Assembly: GCF_014196715.1 (NCBI RefSeq)
Contig: NZ_JACIEF010000001.1
Location: forward strand, 1,408,872-1,472,871
DNA from: Pedobacter zeae
GTDB taxonomy: Bacteria > Bacteroidota > Bacteroidia > Sphingobacteriales > Sphingobacteriaceae
Length of the DNA stretch: 64,000 bases
Direction of reading: 5' to 3'
The translations under genes were made by a program, and so were the position numbers. The notes under the pieces are model-generated. The model was not told where the DNA came from. It searched no databases and worked only from the letters and a program-made list of their open reading frames with translations. This document shows, in pieces, positions 53,052 to 61,956 of the stretch; within the stretch, counting starts at the first letter, position 1; every line of letters begins with the position of its first letter.

Positions 53052-55745
53052 TTACCGGGGAACCATATTTATAGCCTTAACCTCTACCCCTGCCTGTAAA
53101 AAAACAAGATAGATATCGAATACACCTTTGCTATTTTCGATGTCAGCAAGCGCTTTATTTCCAATGGCATGGCCTGTGCGGCCGATTAGCTTTCCGTTAG
53201 GTGAGCCCAGGTGAACCTCAACCTGACCCGGTGCTGATTTCTCGCCAATTATTTCAATCGCTTTTAGATCGGTAAGGTCTGTTTTCGGAAACACCAGATA
53301 AGCACCTTTCGCTGAAACGGTAACCACCGACCTGTCTTTACTGAAGTTAAAGTCTTTATGGTTATCCCATTCGTTAACCGGATAGTAAGGGCTCCTGAGT
53401 ACCACAACATCTTCAGCCAACTGTGAGGGTAAATTTTTAGCACCTTTATCTCTGTATGCCGCCCTAAATATAAAATTCCCGTGGTTGGTCTGGCCAGGCG
53501 GAATAGTAGTGGTATAGGCACCCTTCACCGGAAGACGCTCCTGGGCAGTCTGTTTATCGTCCAGACTGAGGATGTATTTTACGATGGCATCAACCTCTGC
53601 CACCGGCAATGAAGAATGTGCCGGCATCATCGCGTCTCCCCAAACACCCGAACCGCCATTGATTACTTTTTTGACCAAACGATCCTGGGCTGTTTTATCG
53701 CCTTTGTATTTTTGGGCAACAAGGGTAAAAGCAGGTCCTAATGATTTAGCGGTGAGGTCATGACAGGCTTTACAGGTACTTTTTTTCATGAGCGCCTTCC
53801 CAATCTCAAATTGTGCAGATGCATCAAAGCGCTGCTGATTCTGGGCAATGGTGGTCATATCATAACCTTCAGAAAGATAATTGATCGACACCGAAACCTG
53901 CGATGGCTTAATTCTTTTATCTGCTAAACTTCCGTCTTCCTTATCATTTACCTTTACGCTATAAGTAATGGTCTTGCCCGGAAAGTAAAAGCTCGAATTC
54001 CCCCTGATAAAATCGAATTTTACCACCGGAGATGCATTACCTGCTGATACCTCAACTGCTTTACTGTTTTTTGCACCCGATGGATCGGTAACAGTAAGTG
54101 TTGCTTTGTAAATCCCGGGGGCAGATAACAGCATTTCAGGATTTGGCACCCTGTAAACCCACTTGAGCATCTTGTCTTTGGTAATGCGCCATTCATATTT
54201 TAATTGATCACCATCATAATCCATTGTTCCAACGGATGACAATTTCACTTTTAAAGGCAGTGCTCCCGAAACTTTATCTGCGCTGACCTGCACGATGGGT
54301 TTCCTGTTTCCTCCATTATATTCTATTTTAATGAGTTCTGCTTCGGGGTTATCCTTAAAATAGCCGTTACCATATTCGAGTACATATAAGCTTCCGTCCG
54401 GACCAAATTTCATATCAATGGGTCCCCTTAAGGTGAGATCTGGCATAAAGCGTTCCATAGATTTATAGTTCCCTTCCTCATCCATTTCTACAGTGAGTAT
54501 CCATCCCCGTACCCAATCTGTAATAAACCACCTGCCTTCATAATAGGCAGGAAAAACGTGTGGACCAGCAGAAAAGTCAGATTGATGAAATATCGGTCCG
54601 CCAACGGCACTTCTTCCTCCACTCCCCATCAATGGGAAATATTCACTTGCCCCATAAGGATACCATATCAATGAGGTTTCAGCAGGTGGCAGTACATTTA
54701 AACCGGTGTTGTTCGGGGAGTTATTAACCGGACGGAGCGGATCGTAAAGTTCGCCTGATTTTTTTGTATTAAAATCGTAATAGCGGTAAGCAAGGTTGTT
54801 CCCGATAAAATAGGGCCAGCCAAAGTTTCCGGCTTTTTTGGCCCGGTTAAATTCATCGTATGAGGCCGGCCCTCTCGATTCTGATGCATTGGAGCCATCC
54901 GGACCAACTTCGCCCCAATATAACCAGTTGGTTTTGCTATCAATGCTCATCCGCCAGGGATTTCTGTTGCCTATGGTATAAATCTCGGGCCTGGTTTTGG
55001 CGGTGCCTTTTGGAAAAAGGTTACCTTCAGGGATGGTATATGTCCCATCCGGCTCCGGATGGATCCGCAGAATTTTGCCTCTCAGATCATTCGTGTTTGA
55101 AGAAGATTTCTGTGCATCGCGTGCACTTTCGCCGGCACGTTCATCTATTGGTGTAAAACCGTCAGATGACCTCGAAAAGGTATTATCGCCTGTACTCAGC
55201 AATAAATTTTTATCCTTGTCGAACAACATTCCCCCTCCCACATGGCAGCATTCTTCACGCTGTACCGGCACTTTCAACAATACTTTTGCAGAAAGCTGGT
55301 CAACTTTGGCCCCTTTCCAGGTATACCTTACCAAACTGTTAACAGCCTCACTCCCCTTAACAGAGTAATAAGTATAGATCCAATGGTTCTTTTCAAAATC
55401 CGGATCCAAGATCACGCCCTGAAGGCCATCTTCACCTTCTTCCCTTTTCCCATTCTTATCAACATATTCGGTACTCACAGGAATTTCTGCAATAATATCA
55501 AGGTGCTTAGTAACCGGGTTGTATACCTTTAGCCTTCCTTTTCGCTCAGCATAAAGAACCTTTCCATCTTTCAAAATCTGAAACTGCATCGGCTCTTCTA
55601 ACTTTTGTGCCAGCACGATTTTCGTAAACCTGTCTGTCTCCGGTTTATTCCCTGCCTGGGCGTTCACAATGCTTCGAAGAAACAAGCTTAAAAAAAACAA
55701 AAGGAGCATTCTTCTGAAAAAAAATATGGTCATGCGATATAACAT
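53052..55745 (-). CDS. Secreted PQQ-type sugar dehydrogenase fused to PKD, cytochrome c and C-terminal carbohydrate-binding-like domain
   Basis: This 897-residue exported protein has a signal peptide (about 10-30). Residues about 35-480 form the glucose/sorbosone dehydrogenase propeller (EDGLQGVILDPDFEKNHWIY, HVGGGMLFDKDKNLLLSTGD). A PKD domain follows (about 490-575; GALPLKVKLSSVGTMDYDGD), then a c-type cytochrome with CKACH at 658-662 and a Met in GDAMMPAHSS. The last 120 residues resemble a CBM6-like beta-sandwich. It should oxidise a sugar or other alcohol in the periplasm and pass electrons to its own heme. The start at 55745 overlaps the preceding stop (TAATG); a Met 12 bp later also works. 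Confidence 0.87.
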   Translation of the reverse strand: MLYRMTIFFFRRMLLLFFLSLFLRSIVNAQAGNKPETDRFTKIVLAQKLEEPMQFQILKDGKVLYAERKGRLKVYNPVTKHLDIIAEIPVSTEYVDKNGKREEGEDGLQGVILDPDFEKNHWIYTYYSVKGSEAVNSLVRYTWKGAKVDQLSAKVLLKVPVQREECCHVGGGMLFDKDKNLLLSTGDNTFSRSSDGFTPIDERAGESARDAQKSSSNTNDLRGKILRIHPEPDGTYTIPEGNLFPKGTAKTRPEIYTIGNRNPWRMSIDSKTNWLYWGEVGPDGSNASESRGPASYDEFNRAKKAGNFGWPYFIGNNLAYRYYDFNTKKSGELYDPLRPVNNSPNNTGLNVLPPAETSLIWYPYGASEYFPLMGSGGRSAVGGPIFHQSDFSAGPHVFPAYYEGRWFITDWVRGWILTVEMDEEGNYKSMERFMPDLTLRGPIDMKFGPDGSLYVLEYGNGYFKDNPEAELIKIEYNGGNRKPIVQVSADKVSGALPLKVKLSSVGTMDYDGDQLKYEWRITKDKMLKWVYRVPNPEMLLSAPGIYKATLTVTDPSGAKNSKAVEVSAGNASPVVKFDFIRGNSSFYFPGKTITYSVKVNDKEDGSLADKRIKPSQVSVSINYLSEGYDMTTIAQNQQRFDASAQFEIGKALMKKSTCKACHDLTAKSLGPAFTLVAQKYKGDKTAQDRLVKKVINGGSGVWGDAMMPAHSSLPVAEVDAIVKYILSLDDKQTAQERLPVKGAYTTTIPPGQTNHGNFIFRAAYRDKGAKNLPSQLAEDVVVLRSPYYPVNEWDNHKDFNFSKDRSVVTVSAKGAYLVFPKTDLTDLKAIEIIGEKSAPGQVEVHLGSPNGKLIGRTGHAIGNKALADIENSKGVFDIYLVFLQAGVEVKAINMVPR

Positions 55746-56626
55746 TAAGGTTTTTGAATAGATTCGCGGAAATAGGCAACGCTTTTTGCAACATCTGCGG
55801 TATTATTATCCCAATTATACTCATATTCTGCAGATATGATCCCTTTAAATTTCTGCCTTTTTAATTCTTTAACAATTGCGTCGACATTGGTGGCGCCAGT
55901 GCCCCAGTGTACATCGTGTGCATTTTCGTCCTTTCCGTTCATATCTTTCATATGCAGGTGGAGCACATGGCCTTCAGCCTTTTTTAAACAATCAAGCGGA
56001 TCAAGGCCCGAATGAACCCAATGCCCGAGGTCTGCACACAGTCCCAGCTTTTTACTTTTTCCTTTAATGGCATTCAGAATAATATCAGGGTTCCAATACC
56101 TGGAAGGTTTAGCATGATTGTGGATCGCAACCTTTATGTTATATTGCTCACAAAGGTCTGAGAGCAGTTGCATATCCTTTTCTTCCGGCTCTGCGGTGAT
56201 CGTCTCTAGCCCCATGGCCTTGCCAAATTCAAATATTTTAATCCAATCGGCTTCATTGTCCGCCCCGATTACACCAAAGGCAACCATTTTTACATGGTGT
56301 TTCTTAAGCTCTTCAAGAATAAGGTTCCGCTTGGCCGGCTCCATATGGTAGTCCATTTTCCCAGGAATCCCGCCGCCTATTTCCTGTCCGGGAAAGGCTT
56401 CGATATAGCGCAATTTACAGCTATCGGTCTTGGCCGCGGCCTCCATAAAACTGAATCTGTTAAAAGTAAAGGCCTGTGTTCCCAATTTCCAGCCCCGGCG
56501 TTCTTCCTGGTAACCGGTTGTAGAGGTACCGGTAAGCCCTGTGCTTCTGCAACCGGCGGCAACTGTAATCAATAAAAGGCCCATACCATAAATCAGGTGG
56601 GAAAGTTGGTGTTTGTGAAAATTCAT
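55745..56626 (-). CDS. Exported TIM-barrel sugar isomerase/epimerase-like lipoprotein
   Basis: This protein has 293 residues from the Met at 56626, chosen because a lipoprotein signal follows (LLITVAAGC, Cys25). The body is an AP-endonuclease-2/xylose isomerase-like TIM barrel: GTQAFTFNRFSFMEAAAKTD, KVAIHNHAKPSRYWN, LCADLGHWVHSGLD, HVLHLHMKDMNGKD and ISAEYEYNWDNN carry the metal-binding Glu/Asp/His pattern. Cytosolic relatives isomerise sugars or inosose; exported ones in Bacteroidota appear beside oxidoreductases acting on keto-glycosides. It overlaps the dehydrogenase gene by 1 bp, so the two are translationally coupled and probably sequential steps. Confidence 0.85.
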   Translation of the reverse strand: MNFHKHQLSHLIYGMGLLLITVAAGCRSTGLTGTSTTGYQEERRGWKLGTQAFTFNRFSFMEAAAKTDSCKLRYIEAFPGQEIGGGIPGKMDYHMEPAKRNLILEELKKHHVKMVAFGVIGADNEADWIKIFEFGKAMGLETITAEPEEKDMQLLSDLCEQYNIKVAIHNHAKPSRYWNPDIILNAIKGKSKKLGLCADLGHWVHSGLDPLDCLKKAEGHVLHLHMKDMNGKDENAHDVHWGTGATNVDAIVKELKRQKFKGIISAEYEYNWDNNTADVAKSVAYFRESIQKP

Positions 56627-57172
56627 ATTGTATACTGCATTATTTATAACAGGCTGCACGATAGCGTTTACCGATTTTAATTAGGAGCCACTGCATACCT
56701 GTGTTTTTTGTGAACGGAAGGTTATGGAGTTAGTGTAGCGGAATGCCCCAGGTGTTGATCTGCTTCGGATATTGCATTATTCTGTTTAATTTCTATTGCA
56801 GAACCGGGTAACGATTGAGGAAAAGCCAGACCGGGCCATTCTCTTTTTCCATTGGCCATGGGTTTTTACTAAATCTGCAAGCTCTTACGCAATAGTAATT
56901 GGATCCGAGCCCTATTGCACGGACTTATTCCTGCGCACCTTAATGGATAAAATGCCACCGGCATTAAGGTTAGAAACATGAGTAAAGGCCCTATATTGAG
57001 CAAGGATTTTACAATATCATTCAACATACCACAGCTATTTGATTAGTGCGGTAAATCTACAATGAAAATAAAACAGGATAAATGGATGATCACGGCCAAA
57101 ACATGGACAATATTACCACAGCAATCCGGGTATAAAATATGGCTGCATCATCATTAGGGTTCTGCCTTACAG
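56627..57172. other. Intergenic region without an intact gene
   Basis: No convincing gene was seen. CCTTAATG (56938-56945) and CATTAAGG (56963-56970) form a perfect 8-bp inverted repeat. A 61-codon plus-strand frame at 56796-56981 spans it but shows no family features. The gap continues with the mnmE-like fragment. Confidence 0.5.
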
Positions 57173-57374
57173 CAAATGAAACCAGCTAAACCGATCATCT
57201 ATATGGCCGAAGCCAACCAACATGCCGGCGAAATTAAAGAGCAGATCGGCAATTTAGCGCAACCAGGCATCCCCTATTAAACTTTAGTTAAGGTTAAATA
57301 GATCCGAACTCCTCAGCCCTGCCCGGCGCAAAGCTTTAGCTGTGGCATTTGTTTCAGCGAAGGAGAAATAGGGT
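57173..57374 (+). pseudogene. Degenerate internal fragment of an mnmE gene
   Basis: This stretch aligns with 22932-23134 inside the intact mnmE gene; 77 of the first 100 aligned bases agree by hand count. The frame opens as MKPAKPIIYMAEANQHAGEI and keeps frame for 34 codons, then meets a stop where MnmE reads GIPYLILVNKAE. Beyond it are an insertion of about 8 bases, another stop and a 9-base deletion. It covers part of the G domain only, with neither start nor end of the gene. Divergence is too high for a recent copy; it may derive from a foreign mnmE. Confidence 0.85.
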
Positions 57375-57508
57375 GGAAAATTTTATCATATTGTAAACAA
57401 AATAAACAGCTAACCATTATTTTACCTAATCCTAATGCTTAAGACAATACGTAGATGGGACTCCTGACCAGTTATTACCTGCGGCATCCTAATTTAACTA
57501 TTAGGATT

Positions 57509-57820
57509 TTAAATTGAAATACGCTTTTTATTTCTTAAGTATAGGATTAAGTTCGCACCACTGAGCAAAAACACAGCCACTGTTGATAGTTCAAGTAACT
57601 CACATTTTTCGAACGTTTTTTTCCATTCCACTACCTGGAGCTCCCAATTTCGATAATATTCTTCTGTGGTGATAGAGTGGCTTTTTAATTTGGCAAACAA
57701 TTGTAACTTGTATGCATCGATTTCTCTATTCTTTTTATAATAATGATAATAACATCCACCTAGCGATATACCTATTGCAACAAGGAGTAATTGTATTTTA
57801 TGATAGATTGATTTTATCAT
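57509..57820 (-). CDS. Small two-helix membrane protein, unknown
   Basis: This is a 103-residue protein from the Met at 57820 (IKSIYHKIQLLLVAIGISLG). Two hydrophobic segments lie at about 8-25 and 75-92 and flank a charged helical stretch (LQLFAKLKSHSITTEEYYRN). I do not recognise a family. A -7 box 18 nt upstream (TAGCTTTG) supports expression and this start. The first helix contains GGCYYHYY, which could be a lipobox but is poorly shaped for one. It lies in a decay zone between two pseudogenes. Confidence 0.6.
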   Translation of the reverse strand: MIKSIYHKIQLLLVAIGISLGGCYYHYYKKNREIDAYKLQLFAKLKSHSITTEEYYRNWELQVVEWKKTFEKCELLELSTVAVFLLSGANLILYLRNKKRISI

Positions 57821-57838
57821 TGAGACCGTTGAACTTTG

Positions 57839-57870
57839 CAAAGCTAAGTCATTTAGTCAACTGTCGCAAC
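57839..57870 (-). promoter_or_regulatory. Promoter of the small membrane-protein gene
   Basis: On the minus strand GTTG, 20 nt, TAGCTTTG matches the Bacteroidota promoter with one -33 change. The leader is about 12 nt. Confidence 0.55.
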
Positions 57871-58006
57871 AACTAACAATTATCAGTACTTCATTGCCGA
57901 TTTAATTGCTCCATATGGTCTTAGTCTAAATATCGGATGCAACTATTTTCCTGAAATATCTAAATAAAATGAAGAAACTATCATTTATTTCAGTCTTCAA
58001 TATCTT

Positions 58007-58810
58007 TTACTGTTGTACTTTCCCCGGAATAATGCCTTTCAATAAGGTTCCGATTGTTATGCCCAACCAAGGACTTTTGCGGTATACCCATGCCCTTCGT
58101 GCCTCTCCTGTTAGAATATCCATGCCTCCAAGTAGACCAAACTCAATACCTTCATATCGGACTTTGAAGCCGAACACTGGCGAGATTGCAACGGCTTGTG
58201 CTTTGGTTGTGTAAACTCCAGGCACTGTCTTTTCGTCTACGCCTACACTGGTCGCATTTAAGCCTAACACCAAATCAGCACTCTTGTTATCGAGCATTCC
58301 CCATTTATCTAACCTGTAATTGTAGGCAAAACCGATGGTAACAGCCTGCGTTACATCAAAGTTGCCTCCCTGGTGATTGGAAAACCGAATCTTCATCGGG
58401 ATCACTAGCCCATCCAATCCAACTATACGCGGCTCTGTAAATCCTGTAACTGCATATTTTGAAAGATCATTTTCTGTGATATAGAAGAAGTCATTATTGT
58501 CAGCTTTATCTACATAATGTACTTTAACCGGAATTGATTTTGTACTATCTACAGATGGATCAGTAACATCGCTCTTTGAAGGCAGTATCTTGTATATCCA
58601 ATTATTCCCTTCTTTGTAACGCAGCTGGAATTTGAGCAGCTTTGTGGAATGGTCGATCTGCCCAGCGATTCTTTTCTCCGTCTTTGTGCCACCATCCCAG
58701 CGTTTCATTTCTATATCGGCATACTTGAACGCATAAATCTGATCTTCTTTCTGTGCTTTAGCAGCATAGACAAAACCTAGCAAGAAGCATAATGTAATTA
58801 TTTTTTTCAT
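58007..58810 (-). CDS. Unrecognised exported protein, possible outer-membrane beta-structure
   Basis: This 267-residue protein has a signal peptide (KKIITLCFLLGFVYAAKAQ). The middle is strand-rich and soluble-looking (DNNDFFYITENDLSKYAVTG). The C-terminal half has alternating amphipathic segments with glycines (VTIGFAYNYRLDKWGMLDNK, VFGFKVRYEGIEFGLLGGMD) as in small outer-membrane barrels, but no terminal aromatic signature. I do not recognise a family. It stands alone in a region rich in gene remnants. Confidence 0.65.
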   Translation of the reverse strand: MKKIITLCFLLGFVYAAKAQKEDQIYAFKYADIEMKRWDGGTKTEKRIAGQIDHSTKLLKFQLRYKEGNNWIYKILPSKSDVTDPSVDSTKSIPVKVHYVDKADNNDFFYITENDLSKYAVTGFTEPRIVGLDGLVIPMKIRFSNHQGGNFDVTQAVTIGFAYNYRLDKWGMLDNKSADLVLGLNATSVGVDEKTVPGVYTTKAQAVAISPVFGFKVRYEGIEFGLLGGMDILTGEARRAWVYRKSPWLGITIGTLLKGIIPGKVQQ

Positions 58811-59059
58811 GAGATTTGTGTTTGGTTTAGGTATGATTCTGCCACGAATTTATTCCTAAAAGTGCTAACAGAAAATACCCAGTAATAGGTATATTAACCT
58901 AAGCAGGTAGCTAAAAATATCAGAACTTAATTAATGAAATTATATTATGCAGCACCAACCCATCATTTACAAATTGTGACTGATAAACTACTGATATTTT
59001 TTTTGCCTCTGAATTCTAATTCTTCAACGACATTTGGTTATCTGAATTTTAATTTCTAT
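58811..59059. other. Intergenic region with a partial repeat
   Basis: CATTTACAAATTGTGACTGATAAACTACTGAT (58961-58992, given here only by position beyond its first 20 bases) resembles the sequence leading into repeat copy B at 52844-52866. No gene or terminator was seen. Confidence 0.4.
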
Positions 59060-59459
59060 TTATACAACATACATCCTCAAAATATCATAAGCAAATCTTA
59101 AAATCGTTCCAAAAACAACGATCAGGAAAAATACACGTACAAATTTGTTTCCTTTAAGCAAAGTCAGTTTGCTACCGAAAAAAGCACCATGGGCTGAGCA
59201 TATTGAAATAAGATATGCCGGTAGTATTGAATGAGATAATGGAGGCTAAATTAGTGGCCAGGTTTACAATTTTGGCATGTGCACAGGCAGCAAGCAGCAG
59301 GTAATTGAACTTAACCTGCCTGGCATAGTTATAAGCGGCAAGCGAGCTACCTGCCATGGAGGAGATTTGGGTAGTGCCCAAAGGGCTAGCCACCGGGTAG
59401 TGTGGCAGATTACGTAAAATGGTAGGAGTTTGGCATAAACCACCGCCATCTACCAGCAT
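59060..59459 (-). pseudogene. Truncated, frameshifted TauE/SafE (TSUP) permease
   Basis: The minus strand reads DGGGLCQTPTILRNLPHYPV, then SPLGTTQISSMAGSSLAAYN and AKIVNLATNLASIISF, all matching sulfite-exporter-like TSUP permeases (compare GGGGLIQ-P and the second-half SK-NLATN motif). The first transmembrane helix is missing, about 60 residues are deleted before AKIVNLATN, and near 59180 the frame shifts: the tail GAFFGSKLTLLKGNKFVRVF to a stop at 59060 is in another frame. The gene is therefore non-functional. Confidence 0.85.
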
Positions 59460-59556
59460 CTATACATCCGGTTGCGAAAGTAACTGCATTTCAGAAACAG
59501 TTCGACATATGGCCGGACGACCACCAGCAATGAACCGCATTAATGTACCCCACTCA

Positions 59557-61500
59557 TTATTTCTTTCCTACCCCTTCGCTCGACATGATTATTCTTTTAA
59601 GCGTTCCGTTTTTGTTATAAAAAATTTCATCTACACAGACCGATCTATGCGTGCTCCCGCCGCCGGGCTGTATGGCCCCATTGTGATAAAAGAAATACCA
59701 TTTGTTTTTAAAAGCCACGATAGCCTGGTGGTTGGTATCGCTATTCCCGGCAATTTCATTCAGGATACCCTGATATTTCCATGGGCCATCAAGGGACTGA
59801 CTTGTGGCGTAAGCGATTTTTTCAGGGAAACCAGTGGCATAAGACAGGTAATAGGTTCCCTTCTCCTCATGTATCCATGGAGCTTCTGTAAAATTAAAAC
59901 CTTTAAAATTGACCCTTTTTACCGCCCCATCAATTTCGATCATATTTTCTTTTAATTTCGCATAATAACATTCACTATTGCCCCAAAATATCCAGGCCTG
60001 CCCTTTTTTATCGAGAAAAACAGTTGGATCAATACATGCCCAATAGTTTTTAGAATCAAAACAATCTTTATTGGTAAGAAGGGGTTTGCCGAGCGCATCC
60101 TTATACGGACCTTCTGGTTTATCAGCAACGGCAACACCTATGCCCAGCGCGTTGGTGCTGATGTACCAATAATATTTGCCATGGCGTTTAATTACCTGGC
60201 CGGCATAAGCATCGCCACCCTTTGCCCACGAAAAATCGGAGAGCTTAAGTGGAACAGGGTATTGTGTCCAGCTTTTCATATCAGTAGTAGAAAAAACCGA
60301 CCAATCTTCCATTTTAAAACTTTGCTTTCCAGCCCCTGCATCATGCCCGGTAAATAACCATAGTTTTCCCTGATCAACAATTGCTGCCGGATCTGCGGTA
60401 TACTGGTGCGTGATAATCGGGTTTCCATCTGCTACGAATTGAAACCGATCGGCGGGAAGCTTAGGAATAAGCAACTCACCCGGAACACCTTTCCAGATCG
60501 CGTTCAGGTGCCGGGCCTCCTGGCCGGTAAGCCCGATAACGCTTCCATGTCTGGGAAAAAAATTCTTTGTAAATGACAATGGGCTATCACTAAAGTTAAA
60601 CAGATCAGTACTTTTCTGATATTCGTATCTACCTTTTGTATACAGATCGTACATCAGTACATAATCAGGAGAATTGTTTAGCTTAAAAATGCCCGACCCT
60701 TCTACAGGTGTAGTGGTTCCGGCATAAACATCCAGGTATTTAAAATCTTCTACCCAGGGGCCTTGTAACGACCTCGAAGTGGCCTGCTGGATACCATTTT
60801 TCACTTCCTTGCCCTCTATTTTGGTATTTCCTTTATAAAAAAAGTGGTATATGCCATCCTTAAACACAATATCGCCATCGATACCGCCGAATTTTGGACT
60901 GAACATTAAAGTGGGTTCCTTTTCAAAACCGGTGAAATCCTGATTGGCATAGGCACAATAAAAATCAAGCTTATCATTGTCTTCAAACCTGATGGTAAAA
61001 TACACCAGGTATTTTTTTGCTATTGGATCATAAATGGTTTGTGGTGCCCATACCCATTTCACCCTTGCAAAAGTTGCAGGATACTGCTTGGCCAAATCGA
61101 TTGCGCTATGGGTCCATCGGGTTAAATCCGTCGACTTTAACATTACAATCCCGGTATTCTTGGCCCAGCCGTTTTGATCGGTGTTCATATCTGTAGCCGT
61201 AATAAAAAATCCGCTGGCATCTGCCTTCCTGATGATATGCGGATCGCGTATGCCTCCGGAGTGAGCAATGGTATCAGATTTTATTACCGGATTATTGAAG
61301 TTAAGTGCAGACCAGTTTATCCCATCGGCGCTGGCCGCAAAACGCAGGTGCTCTTGCCCGGCACCCGGCCCCGACCCTTCAAAATAGGCAAAAAGATACC
61401 CATCAAATTGATTTGGATGGTTTACCTCCTGTGAAAAACCGCTAAAACAAACCATTATCAGAGCGGCAAGCCCTATGCTACATTTCGTATAAAACTTCAT
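59557..61500 (-). CDS. Exported protein with two tandem GH43 domains
   Basis: This 647-residue protein has a signal peptide (KFYTKCSIGLAALIMVCFSG). The N-terminal five-blade propeller (about 25-335) shows GIRDPHIIRK (Asp base), VWAPQTIYDP and VEGSGIFKL (Glu acid). The C-terminal half (about 350-640) is a second GH43 propeller with YTADPAAIVDQGKLWLFTGH, ACIDPTVFLDKKGQAWIFWG and NFTEAPWIHEEKGTYYLSYA; its Asp, Asp and Glu are all present. GH43 enzymes act on arabinosyl, xylosyl or galactosyl bonds with inversion. Two complete sites suggest two activities on one branched glycan. It stands alone, away from the PUL. Confidence 0.9.
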   Translation of the reverse strand: MKFYTKCSIGLAALIMVCFSGFSQEVNHPNQFDGYLFAYFEGSGPGAGQEHLRFAASADGINWSALNFNNPVIKSDTIAHSGGIRDPHIIRKADASGFFITATDMNTDQNGWAKNTGIVMLKSTDLTRWTHSAIDLAKQYPATFARVKWVWAPQTIYDPIAKKYLVYFTIRFEDNDKLDFYCAYANQDFTGFEKEPTLMFSPKFGGIDGDIVFKDGIYHFFYKGNTKIEGKEVKNGIQQATSRSLQGPWVEDFKYLDVYAGTTTPVEGSGIFKLNNSPDYVLMYDLYTKGRYEYQKSTDLFNFSDSPLSFTKNFFPRHGSVIGLTGQEARHLNAIWKGVPGELLIPKLPADRFQFVADGNPIITHQYTADPAAIVDQGKLWLFTGHDAGAGKQSFKMEDWSVFSTTDMKSWTQYPVPLKLSDFSWAKGGDAYAGQVIKRHGKYYWYISTNALGIGVAVADKPEGPYKDALGKPLLTNKDCFDSKNYWACIDPTVFLDKKGQAWIFWGNSECYYAKLKENMIEIDGAVKRVNFKGFNFTEAPWIHEEKGTYYLSYATGFPEKIAYATSQSLDGPWKYQGILNEIAGNSDTNHQAIVAFKNKWYFFYHNGAIQPGGGSTHRSVCVDEIFYNKNGTLKRIIMSSEGVGKK

Positions 61501-61861
61501 AAGTTCAGATTAAATTACAACCAATAAGACGTTTAAAAAATAGGCCCATGATCAGATCCTGATTAAGCCATACCAGGTGCGAATGTAATTACTTATTGCA
61601 CTTTGTTCCTTAACTTAAGGCAAAATGGTTGATTTCACCCCCATAATCGGTTGATTTACATCCCCACCTGAAATTTATTGGCTACTATTTTTGAACTGCA
61701 AGCGCCATTATTACAATTTCCTTGTATTACCTAACCCAATATAATTATGAGTCAAAAATGTTTACAAACACCACCAGCAAGGCAGCGGCTACACCGGCTA
61801 AAAATTATTGCCCGTTAAAGCGGTTTGCCTGGGGCCATCTATCACCCGCTAATACCCGGAG
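61501..61861. other. Intergenic region between divergent genes
   Basis: This gap separates the GH43 gene from the metalloprotease gene. A 74-codon plus-strand frame at 61722-61946 shows no family features and runs through the two palindromes, so I do not call it. No TAnnTTTG box was found. Confidence 0.5.
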
Positions 61862-61883
61862 ATTTTTTTGCATGCAAAAAAAT
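61862..61883. promoter_or_regulatory. 22-bp perfect palindrome centred on TGCA
   Basis: ATTTTTTTGCA and TGCAAAAAAAT are exact reverse complements without a spacer. It lies 73 bp before the metalloprotease ATG. Without a loop it suits a protein-binding site better than an RNA hairpin. Confidence 0.55.
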
Positions 61884-61912
61884 ATTTACGCCTTTGGGAA
61901 ATATAAAACCCT

Positions 61913-61933
61913 TGGCAGTTGCGTAAACTGCCA
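61913..61933 (+). promoter_or_regulatory. Leader hairpin TGGCAGTT-GCGTA-AACTGCCA
   Basis: A perfect 8-bp stem with a 5-nt loop ends 23 nt before the ATG at 61957. It would sit in the leader close to the ribosome-binding region. Confidence 0.5.
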
Positions 61934-61956
61934 TATAAAACCTTAACATAATAAAT

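Noticed and set aside
56796-56981. Plus-strand 61-codon frame after the TIM-barrel gene
   Set aside because: No recognisable domain or promoter, and it spans an inverted repeat. A repeat family is possible but no second copy is in the window.
61722-61946. Plus-strand 74-codon frame before the metalloprotease gene
   Set aside because: It runs through a palindrome and a hairpin, has no family features and no promoter. It is better explained as leader sequence.
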